DNA of 64,000 nucleotides from Aquilaria yunnanensis (GCA_039654915.1 CM077597.1:76014001-76078000); one strand, 5' to 3'. Shown: positions 44,347-56,792, counted from the first letter of the stretch. A program made the numbers and translations. The notes: a model not told the origin generated them from the letters alone.

Positions 44347-45747
44347 TGTTGTGAGTTTTTAAACCCTAATCCACAAGTGCACGGGATGTGTGTAGATAAG
44401 GTAAATAATATATCATTCCCACGAGGATTGATTTGTATTGTTTGCCAATTACCACTACCTTGAGACTCACTTCAACTAAACAAGCAACAATTGATAATTT
44501 ACTCACTATGAAAAAACTAATTTCACAACTTTACTTAAATCACTACTAAACAAAAACAACAAACACAATGTAAATTATGGGTTTTCTAGTTAATTAATGA
44601 AACACACTTCCTATAGTTTTCACTATTTGATTTAGTTAGCTAATGAATTAAGACTAATAGTTTGGTTTTCTTACTTATTAGTGAAGTTAACTAATTTGGC
44701 CCTTACTTTCCCAAGTAAAAGAGTCACTCTCCCAAGCTTAAACTACAATGGATTCTCATTCGAATTGCTAGTTCAAAAGAGGCATTATAAGTTCAATCTA
44801 CCTTCGCCTAGTGTCCTAGACTAGTCTCCCAACAAGCCTATGGCCACTACACTCTTCTCCTAATTCTAATTCCTTTTAATCTTTTCCAAGAGTTTAAAAG
44901 AAATCTAAGGTGCAATTGACTAGGGTCTTTAATCAATCAACATAACAATAAGCTCAAGGAGAAGAGTAAACAAGCAATGGAGAAAAACCAAAGTCAAACA
45001 GCCATTAATCCAACTAACATAACCAATTCAATTAGCTACAACCATAAAAAGTGTAAATAAAACTATTCCATAATCAAACTAAACATAAACATGAAAATAC
45101 ATAAAAGAACATCCATGTCTAAATACAAGAAGAATGAAGGAAAGAAGGAACCCAAGAAACTCTAGATGCTTGATTTCTCAAGGCTCTTACAAGTCTTCAA
45201 GTCTTCCAAGCATTCTTCAAGTAAGAATTCACAAGTGCTCCTAAGGAAGATGAAGAAATGCAAGAGATGGTGATGAAAAACCTAAGTCTAAGATGAAAAG
45301 ATGAAGATGAAGTATGAAATCCTTAGCTAGGTTCTAAGTTTTTCTACTCTTTGAAATGTCATTTTCATCCCACCTACCAATTTGGATAAAAACCCTTGGC
45401 CAACAGCAAGCTTTGGTTCAAAATTGAGGCGAGGGGCTACTTTCCCGGGTATAGGTGTGCCTAGGTCTTAGGAGGTGATTTTTTAGGTAGGAACACTTTA
45501 AACTGTGGTGCCTAGGCCTCACTCTTGGGGCCTATGCTTCATAATTATAAATTTGCTTTGACTTCTGCATGAGTGTTTTTTGTTCCACTTGTCCTGGTGC
45601 CCCTCCAATGCTGTGGTCCACTTCTCCAACCTACAAAATGAAGAAACAAAGTAAGAATTGGCTGAAAATATTAGGTGGTGAGGTAGAAACCGGTGGTCAA
45701 AGTTGACAAAAAGTCGACATATTTGACCACAAAATTAACATCTATCA
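44347..45747 (-). mobile_element. 5' LTR of the truncated Athila copy
   Basis: 1401 bp, TGTTGTGAG to ACATCTATCA in + strand reading. It is diverged from but clearly related to the LTRs at 21459 and 27570 (shared order of features, CCTAGGCCTCACTC region near 45510). Its outer end abuts the right copy of the 110-bp repeat. Confidence 0.85.
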
Positions 45748-45748
45748 A

Positions 45749-45859
45749 TTTAGGGTTAATAATTAAGTATACATTGGAGACAAATAAAAAGAGTTACATA
45801 AAATATTTGACCACATTAATTGTATTCAAAATTATACGTAAATAATTGAAAACAAATGT
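45749..45859. repeat. 110-bp direct repeat, right copy
   Basis: See the left copy at 42818. It is one base longer, with two substitutions. Confidence 0.9.
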
Positions 45860-46179
45860 TATTTTTTTTTATACTTATAATACAATTGAGACTCTTAAAC
45901 CAGTAAAACCTAGAAGATTCCTAAACCAATAAATTCCAGAAGATCCCTAAACAAACCAAAACAAGTTATTTTGTTAATTTATTCTTCAAATTCCATAAAG
46001 ATCTGTAAATAAAAAATATTTTTAAAGTATTTTTATGTTTCTTAAATTGTGTGGTCATAATTGATGTATAATTTAAATAAATGATCAATATAAAAAAAAT
46101 CATCATTTTTTTAAATCTCTGCCAAATATATATTTTATGTTGATTTAGGTTAAAATCAGGTCTTATCAAGTTTAGTTAT

Positions 46180-46420
46180 TGGGTTGTTTCGGATTCGGGT
46201 CAGATCAGTCTCAAATTTTGGTCATTTCTGGTCCAGGTCAATTCATGCTCGGGTCATTTCGGTTTTAGGTATTTTGGGTTTGGGTCATTTGGGTACAGGT
46301 TTTACTTCAACCGGGTTGGGTGTAGTCGGATTCATGTCGTTAACTTTTCTGGTTAAATTAGGTCAGGTCTGGCTTGGGTTCGAGTAGGTTAGGTAAAGTC
46401 TTCAGATTGGGCTGAACTTT
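46180..46420. repeat. GGGTC/GGGTT-rich degenerate repeat
   Basis: Repeated words such as CGGGTCA, GGGTCATTT and GGTTTGGGTCATTTGGGT lie at irregular spacing. It resembles the sequence at 42376-42480 on the other side of the Athila fragment. The open frame across it is low-complexity, not a gene. The stretches 45860-46180 and 46421-47280 are AT-rich with no support for any gene. Confidence 0.4.
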
Positions 46421-47284
46421 ACCATCTTTATTGGTGAGAGAGAAACAGATAATGGTGATCAGAGTAAGGTGAAGAAGGTGGTTGATGTGTTAGATCTATA
46501 GCTTTTAGGGTGTCAAAAGTTAGATGGAGAAAATCTTAGAACTAGATAGGGCAGTTTCTAGCTTTCTACTGAGATTCTATAAAAAAAATAACAATAAAGT
46601 GATGGAAGAGAGCCAATTAGAACGTGCTTTAACAGTAAGAAACTTTATGAAGACAATTTGCAATAAGGAACCCAATTAATGAAAAAAAAATAAGATAGGG
46701 GTCTCACCATATAATTTACCCAATTATCAAGTAGAAAATGAAATAATTTGCTGCAGATCATATATAATTAAATGCAACTTCAATCTCTTGGTATAAAATG
46801 TTTTAGAGATTATTAACCTTTTTATGATACTAAATACATACATGTATACATAGATATAAGTATGCGTGTATTTTTTCAGAACCCTTTTTTTTGAAATATT
46901 TCCAGGACGCTTTTGTATTCAATGAACTGTTTACGAAAATTCGCAGCAAGAGGATTAAAAAGGCAATTAAAGGAATCATATCATCAGAATTAATGGATGA
47001 TTGTACAAACAATATTAAACCTAAATTGTTTGCAACGTCTTATAATTTGTGCCGTTTCAAGTATTTGCAACATTTTTCATATTTAGTAAATTATTTTATT
47101 ACATTATCCTTTAAATTATTATTTGAATATTTAATTTTTTATTTATATGCGACATGTAGATAATAAAAGTGGCAATAACACGTAAATTTATCACTTTTTC
47201 TTAATCTCTAGGGCAAACCCAATTGTTCTAACCAATTTGAAACAAATGAAGTAGGACGGCTACTATTTTTGCCCCTTACATTGT

Positions 47285-47427
47285 TGGGCTTTTCTGGGCG
47301 CAATATGGGCCACCGAATTTTGGGCTATCTTGTTGGGCTCGACTTTCTTTTTCTATTTCCGGATATTCTTTTCACACTTCCGACTCCAGGCAGAACAATT
47401 TGACACGATCTTCGTCCTTATATATAT
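47285..47427 (+). promoter_or_regulatory. Promoter of the TMA7 gene: site II motifs and TATA box
   Basis: Four TGGGCY motifs lie at 47285-47290, 47306-47311, 47321-47326 and 47334-47339, plus a TGGGCG at 47295. These are site II elements, bound by TCP factors in plants and typical of ribosomal-protein and translation genes. A TATA run, TATATATAT, is at 47419-47427, about 115 bp before the ATG. Confidence 0.7.
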
Positions 47428-47539
47428 GGCAAAACCTGCACCAATTGTAGCCAATAATTGTCCGTGTCAAGGTTAGGGCCTCTCGGATCTTCGAATTTCT
47501 GCTCCCAATTCCAAGCCCTAATTTCTCAGAACTCCAGCC

Positions 47540-48297
47540 ATGTCGTCCAAGCAAGGTAATCGCTTTTTGTCTCTCCGTTCTTGTTCTAGAAAAGTATAGC
47601 ATAAAGTTGTTTCGATTTGACTTTTTCGGCCTTTGGCTGGGAATCTGTGGGAAATATTGAACCCTAATTCGCTGTACTGATTCGTAGGTGGCAAGGTGAA
47701 GCCCTTGAAGCAGCCAAAATCTGATAAGAAGGAATACGACGAGGTATTTTCTTCTCTTAATTGTCGGTTTGTGTTGGTGGATTGATGGGAAAATCGGTTC
47801 GATTGGTTATCCTTTGGTTCCCTATCTTTACGTCCTGACTTGATCTGTTCCTGTAATGTTCATCTTTGGTATGTACTGGTTCGGTTGAAGATGTTTTCTT
47901 GCTTTGATGAGATCTTGATGCTATATTTGACTGTTGTATTTTTCATATTCATGGTTTTGTCTCTAATGTTGAACCAAAGTAGGAGAAATTGTACTTTTGT
48001 AACTCTGTAATTGCTGCGTTTTCAATTCCCTTTACTGTAATTGTTTCGTCATCATGTGCAGGTAGACAAGGTTAATCTGCAGAAAAAGAAGGAAGAAGAG
48101 AAGGTGAGATAGTGATTTCTGTTAAGTTCTGGTGCCTTGTTCGTATGTTTGCTTCCTTTTGGATCTATGGGTGTGTTCTTTCTGGATCACCTTATTGGTT
48201 TTTTGGTTATTGTGATCAGGCTCTTAAGGAGTTGAGAGCTAAGGCGCAAAAAGGGGCACTTGGTGGTACTGGGCTCAAGAAGAGTGGGAAGAAATGA
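47540..48297 (+). CDS. TMA7: TMA7 homologue, translation machinery-associated protein, 4 exons
   Basis: Exons 47540-47555, 47688-47743, 48062-48103 and 48220-48297 join to a 63-residue protein, matching the family's usual 64. All introns are GT-AG. The protein starts MSSKQGGKVKPLKQPK, continues with an acidic patch KKEYDE and a charged helix NLQKKKEEEKALKELRAKA, and ends GGTGLKKSGKK, the conserved family terminus. TMA7 (CCDC72) proteins are very basic and co-purify with ribosomes in yeast; the exact role is not settled. No frame damage is seen, so it is presumably functional. Exon phases close correctly (16+56+42+78 = 192 nt). Confidence 0.93.
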
Positions 48298-49700
48298 GAA
48301 CTTTCAATCCTTAACCTTGCAAAGCACCTCTAGTTCCCATGTAATTGATTCTAAATTATGACAATGCTAAATTGTGATGTTTCTATGCATCAGTGGCTTT
48401 GAGTAGATGATCCTTGTCTAATATATCTTGGGGGTACCCTGATGCCCTTGAGTCTTGTGTCATTGATTCGAAGTCCATAAGACTTGTGTGTTTGTGTTTC
48501 ATTTTGTGATTGAACTTTGGTAGTCTTGTTGCTGCACTTTGTTTTGGTCTATAACTTGAAATGCCTAGAACTCTGTTGTGATTCCTTTAACTATGTACCA
48601 TTTAGCTAGAAGTTGCAAAGAAGGTTACCAGCCATGGAGGGTTGTAGAGTTTGGTTGAGCTCTGGGTATGGGACATGCTGGTTTAGTTTGTGTGCATAGG
48701 GGTATTTGGCACTTATTCTTCTGGACACCATCAGTTTTGATTTTCCTTCCTGCCGCTGCTTGCCTGTTGATCTACATTACTATTCTAATGCAGCATGACA
48801 CCATAATTTGAGCTGCCATTTATATCTGCTCGCTGCCATTCATCCTTGGCATCTTCTCCTCATTGTTCTAACTGCTATATGCCTTCTCATCCTGAACCAT
48901 TGTGTGTGTTTTTCGCAAATCTTCAAGTTGAATGCTGGGAATAGCATAGCAACTGTTGAATGCTGACCTATTGTTCCACATAGAATTTCCTGCCTTCTTT
49001 CTCTGTCTTTCTTTGATTCTGGGACGGAAGCATTGAAATCAGAAACTCATTGCTTCAATATGTTGTGTTCTTTCGCTGTTTATCCTCGATTATGTTCTTC
49101 CTCCTCTTCGTCGGCTAGGAACTTTCTGTGATAGGTCGAAGGTACTTCTGGTTTTATGGAGTTGTCAATGAGGTCATTGATTATGTTTCTCTGTTCAAAC
49201 TTCAAACCGAAAGCCGGAAGTGAAAATTGAAGCTGGTTGATTTTTGTTTTGGGTTTTTGGTTGCGGGTTTGGTTTAACATTTTTAAGAATTGAAATATTT
49301 TTGATCCGGTTTGGCAGGATGCTGAATGTTTTAATAGGCTTTTGTATCGGAATGCAGTACATTTGTTTGGACCGCGAAGTTTAATTAAGTAGGAAAGGAT
49401 TCTCTTATCCAGATGTTCAATGGAAACTGTACTTTCCTCTCTATGATTTCAAAACATATCTTATACTTGTGATTTTCTTTTGTAACGTTTGTGAGCAACA
49501 TTAAATTTATTAAAATGTAAAAAGAACGTAATACTAACATTCTTAAGTAGAATGTTTGGTAATTAGCTACAACTAATTTTATGCACCCTTCGGGGTATAA
49601 GCAGTGATAATTGTTTATTTTTATTTTTATTTTTGCCTAGAACTAATATCAATTTAAAACTAATACTATATTCACCCATGAGGGAACCGATGCCTCTGGA
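48298..49700 (+). other. TMA7 3' region and intergenic DNA
   Basis: The first 250 bp or so are probably the 3' UTR; no poly(A) site can be fixed. Beyond that I see no convincing gene or repeat. Short open frames here, such as one on the - strand at 49080-49280, have no family features. Confidence 0.4.
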
Positions 49701-49721
49701 GAGTAGTGGGAGAGGGAGAAG

Positions 49722-49850
49722 AAGGCCTTCAAGGAGATTAAGTCCCTCAAAGGACAGCTAGGGGCTCTTAATAAACAGTTGGCAGATAAGAGTCGAGCCT
49801 CTAGCTTGAGTCGCCGGCCCCTCCATTTGAGGTGGTTCGAGTGATAGTGC
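49722..49850 (+). pseudogene. Coiled-coil-like coding remnant
   Basis: One frame reads KKAFKEIKSLKGQLGALNKQ with no start or stop context; it looks like a heptad-rich helix. It might be the C-terminal coiled coil of a plant retroelement-associated protein. Very short and uncertain. Confidence 0.2.
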
Positions 49851-49899
49851 GGGGCCTACATAGCTGGGTGATCAAGCCATCAAAATGGACGGGACCGTT

Positions 49900-50720
49900 T
49901 GATATATGAGGGCGGCGCACTTAGACCTTTGCCATAGGGTGAACGCTTGAAGGAAGAGTCCCCCTGTCTTTATAGGCTTCATGTCCTAGCCTTGGAGTCG
50001 TGGGCCTTGACAATCCTTTGTTGGAACTCCCTCATGCGAACCCTTGCTTCTTCTCTCAACTCTTCTATGAGATCTAGCTTGGCTTTTAAGTCCCCATCAT
50101 TGGCCCTAGCATTGAAGGCCTACACTCTTAATGTGGGTTGAGCAACCTCCATAGAAAATGAGCTCCTCGGTGCCATAAACAAGTGCGAAAGGAATCTCCC
50201 ATATTGGTTTTTTAGGATTTACCAGTAGTCCCAAAGGACACTCTAGCAACTCTTTTACCCACTTCCCTTTGGTGTTATATAGCCTTTTCTTCAAGCCATC
50301 TTTTATAATGCGATTGGTCATTTGATTGCAAGTGAGCTATGAGGGTGAATGAGAGACAATACCTTTTTCTTCTATAAACCTCCACACCTGAGTATTATCA
50401 AACTATTTTTCCATTGTCTGTGACCATGGCTTGGTAGCATCTGAAGTGGCAAATAATGTTATTCCAAAGAAACTTCATGATCTAAGGGCCCACAGTGGTT
50501 GCCAAGGGTTCTACCTCCACCTACTTGGTGAAATAGTCCACTACAACTATGCAATATTTTACCTGTCTAGGGGCCTTGGGTCAAGCCTCCATAGGTCTGG
50601 CCCCCACATGGTGAAGGGGCATAAGTACATCGCTGATGCGGCCTCAGATGATGGCAATCTTTGAATTTAGGAGTTGAGCTGGCAAGAGTGGCATTGTTGG
50701 ATGAGTTCTCGGGCATCCCT
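49900..50720 (-). pseudogene. Tat-lineage gypsy integrase, decayed
   Basis: Read on the - strand: VVVDYFTKW-like remnants near 50530, AMVTDNGK (the integrase DNG motif, about 50420), then NRIIKDGLKKRLYNTKGKWV and IPFALVYGTEELIF (50321-50140). The C-terminal LDLIEELREEA-type helix is near 50070. Many stops. This is the pol end of an element whose upstream parts lie at higher coordinates. Confidence 0.75.
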
Positions 50721-50725
50721 TCAGA

Positions 50726-51255
50726 TCATGGGCCAGAAATACCTTTGTCAAAATGCCTTGTGAGCAATGGAGTCCACTCCAATATGGGCACCACAGTCAA
50801 GCCCTTCATTTGGTAAACAATCAAGTGAGAGTCACTGTATATAACCAAGTTAAGCATCCCTACCTGACAAGCTATCATTAGTCGCACTATTAGGGTTTTG
50901 TACTCAGCCACATTATTTGTGATTAGGAATCAAAATTTAATTTTGAGGGTAGCCTCCATATCCAAGGGTCTTTTTAGGAAAAACCCAGCTCCCCATTGAT
51001 CATGTCCCGAGGCACCATCAACATACATTTCCCAAGGGGCTCATTAGTGGTTTTCCATTCTTTAACTGTCTCTCTTTGCTAGTGTCATTTCCACAATGAA
51101 GCCTGCTAGGGTTTGTGCTTTGATGGCCCTTCAGGGTTTGTATTGTATGTCAAATTTGCCCAACTTGATATACCATTTGGCTACCTTGCCCAAGTGATCT
51201 GGCTTTTGGATGATGTTTATCAAGGGAAGCCCTATTCTAACGATGATCCTATGAG
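50726..51255 (-). pseudogene. Tat-lineage RNase H domain, decayed
   Basis: On the - strand: MYVDGASGHDQWGAG near 51030, NNVAEYKTLIVRLMIACQVG (about 50930-50870), then IYSDSHLIVYQMKG. The D-E-D pattern of RNase H is largely visible (YVDG, AEY, SDS). It continues beyond the hAT insertion into RT at 54343. Confidence 0.75.
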
Positions 51256-51263
51256 TTTGGAAG

Positions 51264-54200
51264 TAGTGGTGTTCAATAGGCTGACCCGATTAGGCTGGGC
51301 ATGGCCAAGCCTAGGTCCAGCCTAGGTATAATGCATGCTAGGCTTAAGCTGGGCTTGACCCATGGCTAGTACGAGCTTGCGTCAGATTTTCTTTTCTTAT
51401 TTTTTTATTTTTTAAATAAAATAGGAGTTGAGTAAAATAAATATTATAGTTAATTTGTATAATTATTTTTTAAAAAGAACTAGACAAAAATGTTAGAATA
51501 AATTTGTATAAGTATTTTTTAAAAGAAAAAAACACCACCACCGATGTAAAATTTACTAATTTAAAAGCCTAATGGCACTTATAATAACCAGAATGTGCTT
51601 CATATGAGAAAATGGCCAAAATGTTCCAAAAAAAAAATAGGAAAAGAAGAAGCAACTTAGGATCTGTGCGTAACAGTATATTCAAATCAAAATACAAACT
51701 AAGATTGTAAAAGAGCAACTAAAAGAGGAAATCAGTACTTCATCCTCCAAAAGTACCTTATCATCAGAACTATTCTGGTTTTACTTTTATATTTGAGAAA
51801 GACCTTAATCATAGTTCCAAACACAGATTTTGACTGTCTTAGGTGCCAACCTTGCTTGTTTATCTGATATCATCTATTTACCTGCTTAGAAAGCAGACTC
51901 AGAAGTGATGATTGAGACAAGTACAACTAGAATCTCCTAGGTAATGATGAATAGTATAGGAAATTTATCTCTTTTGGTTTTCCACCACTCTAATATCTCA
52001 ACATCACTTGGCTTGAACGAGGTTGAGAGGAAATCATCAACTTCAACCAAACCCAGGCTGTTGATTAGGGACATTTCAAGATTTGTAAGGTAAGGTCAGG
52101 GCATGATGATGAGGCCAAATATGAAGCACCACATGTCTGAGGCGTTGTAGATCTTACCTTATCTAAATGACAGACAAAATACAACTTATACATCCCTCGT
52201 AAATAGACATTAGTAGTAGTAAAAATAACTAAGACATTAACTTGGGTTACACTTAAAAACCTATAATAATATGTCTTAAGTATCCAAGGCATGCTCATTA
52301 ACTTCATATATGGTTCAAGTACAAATGCAAGTACATAAACTGGGGGAATTTCTTCAAAATACTAAAGACACTTAAGTCTCATGGCTTTAACAATGGTTTT
52401 CAAAAACTCATCATTTTTTATTGATGAAAAATGTAGACAATGTCCATAGAATATTCCAAATGGGGTAGTAAATACCGGAGAAAAAATTAGTTGCCTCATA
52501 AAAATACTTTAGCATTCCACTTATTTTGTAACCATTATGTCACATGGTTTAGTTAAGAACTTTAAAAATAGTATTCAAAATTTTAAAAAGTAGTTAACAA
52601 AGATGTATACTGATATACATCTATCAACATTTCATAAGTTGAGTTCCATTGAGTGAGACAATCCATTTTAAACCTCTTCTAAGAAAAACTCTTCTAATTT
52701 TCAATACAAAATGCTTTAAACTCAAGACTAATTTTGGACTTTGATTTCAAATAATGTAATGCATGCCGAATTGGAACAATTTTGGTTTACAAAAGTTGCA
52801 CTCGTTGTTGAGCACACAAATTTAAAATATGGCACTAACATCTTATATGAAAAAATACACATTCTATAGGCGGTTTCATTAGTTTACTCAATTCACGTGT
52901 GGCAAAATCATTGTTTAATACATTATTAAATAAGAGAAGCACAAAACTTTGTTAGCACAAACAAATTCTCACATAGTTTCTCAAATGCACAGATAGATAT
53001 TTCAACCTATATGATTGGATTCCATGCACATGAATGCAATAATAGGTTTTTGCATGGCCCCAATTGTTGGCTATCTAATGGGCAATCATACAATAGTAAT
53101 CTTGGTTAATCGGAGATTTCAACATATCACTAGTAAATGCAACACAATGGTTTAAACATGAAAAATATGCTTGCAAGTTGGATTTCCTACTTTTAAGTAA
53201 TTTAAAACTTTCTTTCCTAGCAGTACTTTTCGATATCTTCTTAAAAGCAAGATTTAGGTGTTCAACAATGCAATTTTCTAAATGTGGATCCTCAGCTTGT
53301 TTAAATGGCCGCTCGGTTTATATCATCCAATTAATCATGCCTTCTCTATGTGCTTTTCAGTTAAATTTAAAAATACCTGGACTGATGCTACTCCTTGCAC
53401 TTGTAAACTATGTTTGGCCAACAGAACTTATGGCTGCTTCAGGACATAAATCTTTTTGGTTATTCTCCATATGGAATTTTTATGTTCTTGTGTCGAAGTT
53501 AAGTTTATATGCCAACATTTTATTACAATGCTTGCACTTTCCATATCGTGCCTCCTACTTTCACATAGTGTTGTAATGCTCTTACACCTAGGATAAAAGT
53601 TTCCAAGATATACCTTGTGTTTGCTTGGGAAGTTGGCTTTGCCCTAAATTGATATTCACCATTTTGATGTTGGCATTTTCATCGCACTTTTGGATGTGGA
53701 CTCTTTTTTGGAGTGCTTATGACATTAGAAAAAGATCCCATTCCAATGCGGAAGGAGATGCTAATGCCGAGTTGCTAACAGTATTCTTCCTTGATGCCAT
53801 TATTGGAGATAAGTGAGAAAGATTAAAGAAGGATTAAGAAAAAACTAGGGAAAGATTAAGAAAAGATTAATAAAATTGATGATAGCTAAAATTGAGATTG
53901 AGAAAATAAGTGAAAATGTAGAAAAGAGATAGCAGATGTTAGTGTGAGGAATAGTGAGAATGAGTTTCTCTACATATAAGAGACCCAAAATTTTCATTTC
54001 CCCAAACATACCCTCATAAACAAACCACTTCTAAGGGTTAGGGGGGAAATGACATTTTGGCCTTTAAAGATGTTCAGGGCATTTTTTGCAATATTCCATT
54101 TTTTTGAATGTTAGGGCAACTGACTATTTGGCAATAGTAAGCCCAACTTAACTAGTGTGTGCCTATGCTTGGGCTGAGGCTGGGCTCCGAGTTGATTTGA

Positions 54201-54334
54201 GCCCAGTTTTTTTGGCCTACCTCCCAGGTATAAAGATAGACCACTTATCCCCGTGCTACCCTTAGGTAGGGCCGGGTTTGACCTAGGCCAAGCCTAGTTT
54301 GGCCAATTTAGGCCTGCCCTAATGATCACCTCTA
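51264..54334. mobile_element. hAT element, 3071 bp, inserted in Tat pol
   Basis: The terminal inverted repeats are TAGTGGTGTTCAATAGG on the left and TAGAGGTGATCATTAGG as the reverse complement on the right. An 8-bp target duplication (TTTGGAAG at 51256-51263, TCTGGAAG at 54335-54342, one mismatch) is diagnostic of hAT. Subterminal regions rich in GGCC/AAGCCTAG pairs are also inverted. The flanking Tat pol is continuous across it. Confidence 0.88.
51740..53816 (-). pseudogene. hAT transposase, heavily decayed
   Basis: On the - strand, fragments appear in the usual order: a BED-type zinc-finger remnant (GKCKHCNKML, about 53540), ENCIVEHL, AFTSDM, VLAFVLEPYMKL (about 52330), and a C-terminal dimerisation remnant (SSLLSLLSKQVN, about 51880). 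Stops and frameshifts are numerous, so it cannot be functional. Confidence 0.65.
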
Positions 54335-54342
54335 TCTGGAAG

Positions 54343-55616
54343 TAAGGTCACAATTTCCTAAAGTCGTGGCAAGGGAAAAACGGCATTTTGTAATATGGGG
54401 TATTGTGACACTGCCCCCTGAAGGGTTCAGCTAATGTAATAGATGAGCCATTGTTCAATTCCCTACTCCCTAACTATAATTGCAATGATTGAACCCTCGG
54501 GGATAGTAAAGTATAAAATTAACGGGTCATTAAGATGATGTTGCATGAGCATTGGGAGTTGTGGTGGGTAATCCTTAATCTCACCAAAGGCCATCTTGCA
54601 TTCATCTGTCCACTCAAGTTATATTTCCTTATTTAGGATTCTTAAGAAAGGATGATAGTTGTCCCCGAATCTATAGACAAATCATCTTAGTGCAGTAAGT
54701 CTTCTAGCTAGTCTTTGGATATACTTCATATCCTTAGGTTTGGGCATCATCATGATGGCATCTATTTTATTTGGGTTGGTGTTGATTCCATCTTTGAGAC
54801 CACATAACCAAGAAACTTTCCAGCTTTGGCCCTAAACATACACTTTCTTAGATTAAGCCATCGCATGTTAAATTACCTCATACGCTGGGAGATTTCTTTA
54901 AGGCTATGAATGTGATGATCCAAGGCTCAGATTTTAACGATCATGTCATCTGCATACACCTCCATATTGTGCCCTAACTAGTCAGTAAAAACCTTGTTCA
55001 TCAATCATTGGTAAGTTATCCCTGTGTTCTTAAGGCCAAAAGGCATCCATTGGTAACAATAGACGACCTCTCCTATTGTGAGAGTAGTCTTCTTCTTTTC
55101 TTTAGAATCCATCTAGATCTAGTGGTATCTACTAAAGGCATTCATGAAGGTGAGTACCTTGAATTTAGTAATGGTGTCAGCTAGTTGGTCAATTAAAGGC
55201 AAATGATAGGGATCTTTCAGACAAGCATGATTTAGGTTAGTGTAAGCCATTCACATGCACCAATCACCATTTTCCTTTTTAGCCAAGACTGCGTTGGCTA
55301 ATCATTCAAGGTATTACACCTTTCGAATGATGCCTAATTCTAGGAGTTTTTTAACTTCACCCCTAACAAAGTCTCACCTTTCTAGGGCCATATTTCACTT
55401 CTTTTGCCAGATTAGTTGAGTGGAGCAGTCGACTTGTAGTTTGTGTGTAATGACCTCTGGGTCTATCCATGGCATATCACTTGGGGCCAATACAAAAATA
55501 TCTATATTAGCTTGAAAAAATTCAATGAATGAATCTTTTACCTTAAGAGGGAAGTCCTTGCCAATTTTTGCCATCTTGCCAAGTGCTATCTCCACCTCCT
55601 TAGAATCCTTTGACAA
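54343..55616 (-). pseudogene. Tat-lineage reverse transcriptase, decayed
   Basis: The N-terminal part at 55616-55395 reads DIFVLAPSDMPWIDPEVITH, typical of Tat RT. Further along the - strand are DCYQWMPFGLKNT-type and VYADDMIVKI sequences (about 54960); the YADD catalytic box is intact. Stops interrupt all frames. The end joins RNase H across the hAT element. Confidence 0.8.
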
Positions 55617-55639
55617 GGGAATTCTAAGTTCGTTGTCTA

Positions 55640-56160
55640 AGGACTTTGCCTTTTTTTTTTTGTCTTAGATTTATCTGAGCCCTAATTTTCTCAGTGACTT
55701 TGTAGGCTTGCTACATAACTCCTTTGTAGCAGTCTAGTTAACATTAGTAGTAGCATCCCCAATTGGGGTAATGGAGACCACCGTTAGCCACTTAATATCA
55801 GTCCAAGAAACTATACCTAAGCTAGCCTCTCAATAATGGCATTGTATGACAAGGGCATGTCTAGGGTTGGGAATTCCAGTGTGTGAGAGTTACAGATGAT
55901 ATTCCCATCTATTGCAGCGTCTATTAGCATGAAGGTACCTTTGTTTTGTTAAGGGTTAACACCTCATCATATTCGACCCTATATGTAGGTCCTAACATGG
56001 TGCTCAGGGTGGTATTTTGAAACTTAATATTGTCTATTGAGGCAATAAAGAGAACATTAGAGTTAGCCACCATATCAAGGTAAACCTGCTTAACATCAAA
56101 ATTGTTGATCCTAGTGGTGACAACGATGGGGTCTACATATGGGATCAGATTTTATGATCC
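55640..56160 (-). pseudogene. Tat-lineage protease region, decayed
   Basis: On the - strand, DPIVVTTRINNFDVKQVYLD is followed by MVANSNVLF, which lies where DTGSS is expected, so the active-site motif is lost. MPLSYNAII further on corresponds to the C-terminal protease part. Confidence 0.5.
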
Positions 56161-56348
56161 ATATGACCTGGCCAAGATTTTACTCAGATCAGTTATTTCT
56201 AATTGAGCAATCTCACATTCATGGCATTTATATGACAAAGAAACTTCCTTTTTATCATGTGGAGAACCCTGATAGGTGGCCTAGGATTTCGGCAATTGTC
56301 CCTGGCTAGGGAACAAATTATTTCTTGGTGATAACCCTTATACCGATC

Positions 56349-56766
56349 TCAGTCACTATCTTCTTTCTTCCAAAGCCTCTCTAATTGTATTCTATAAGGG
56401 GAACCAGCTCCTGCCAAGTATTCATTGAGTTTTCTTACTTGTACCATTTTCTTTATTAGTTGCTTTAATTGCCAACAATCGTCGATGTTGTGACCCTTAT
56501 CCTTGGGGTAATGGCAGTACTTTCTGGCATCCTTTTTGTTTTTGGAGCTCATGGGTGGTGGCCATTTGGTTACCATATTTCTTCTCTCTAGTGTGTAGAG
56601 TATGTTTGCCCTTATGTCGTGCAGCTGTATTAATGGAGGTTCCAGCCTTAACCACTTTCTCAATGTTGATCTACCTTCCTTAGCCATGGGCTGTTTTTTT
56701 TTAGGGGTTGATCTATGAAGTTCCTCAGCATACATGTACCTAGTGGCTCATTCAATGAACCCCTTA
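56349..56766 (-). pseudogene. Tat-lineage gag C-terminal part
   Basis: An open piece of 128 residues starts MYAEELHRS and includes KYCHYPKDKGHNIDDCWQLK, the CCHC-like motif typical of this gag, then KMVQVRKLNEYL. The gag body upstream is separated by the LINE-B insertion and resumes at 62866. A TGA lies just before, in IE*ATRY. Confidence 0.8.
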
Positions 56767-56792
56767 ATAAAGATGGTGACATGTTCTTAGTA
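56766..56792. repeat. Left target-site duplication of LINE-B, imperfect
   Basis: AATAAAGATGGTGACATGTTCTTAGTA (27 bp) resembles 62837-62865, with shared AATAAAG and ATGTTCYTARTA. The middle has diverged, so the assignment is probable, not certain. Confidence 0.5.

Noticed and set aside
53178..53576. A 132-residue + strand frame rich in Leu and Phe, like a membrane protein
   Set aside because: It is the complement of the hAT transposase remnant read on the - strand, and has no initiation or splice context.
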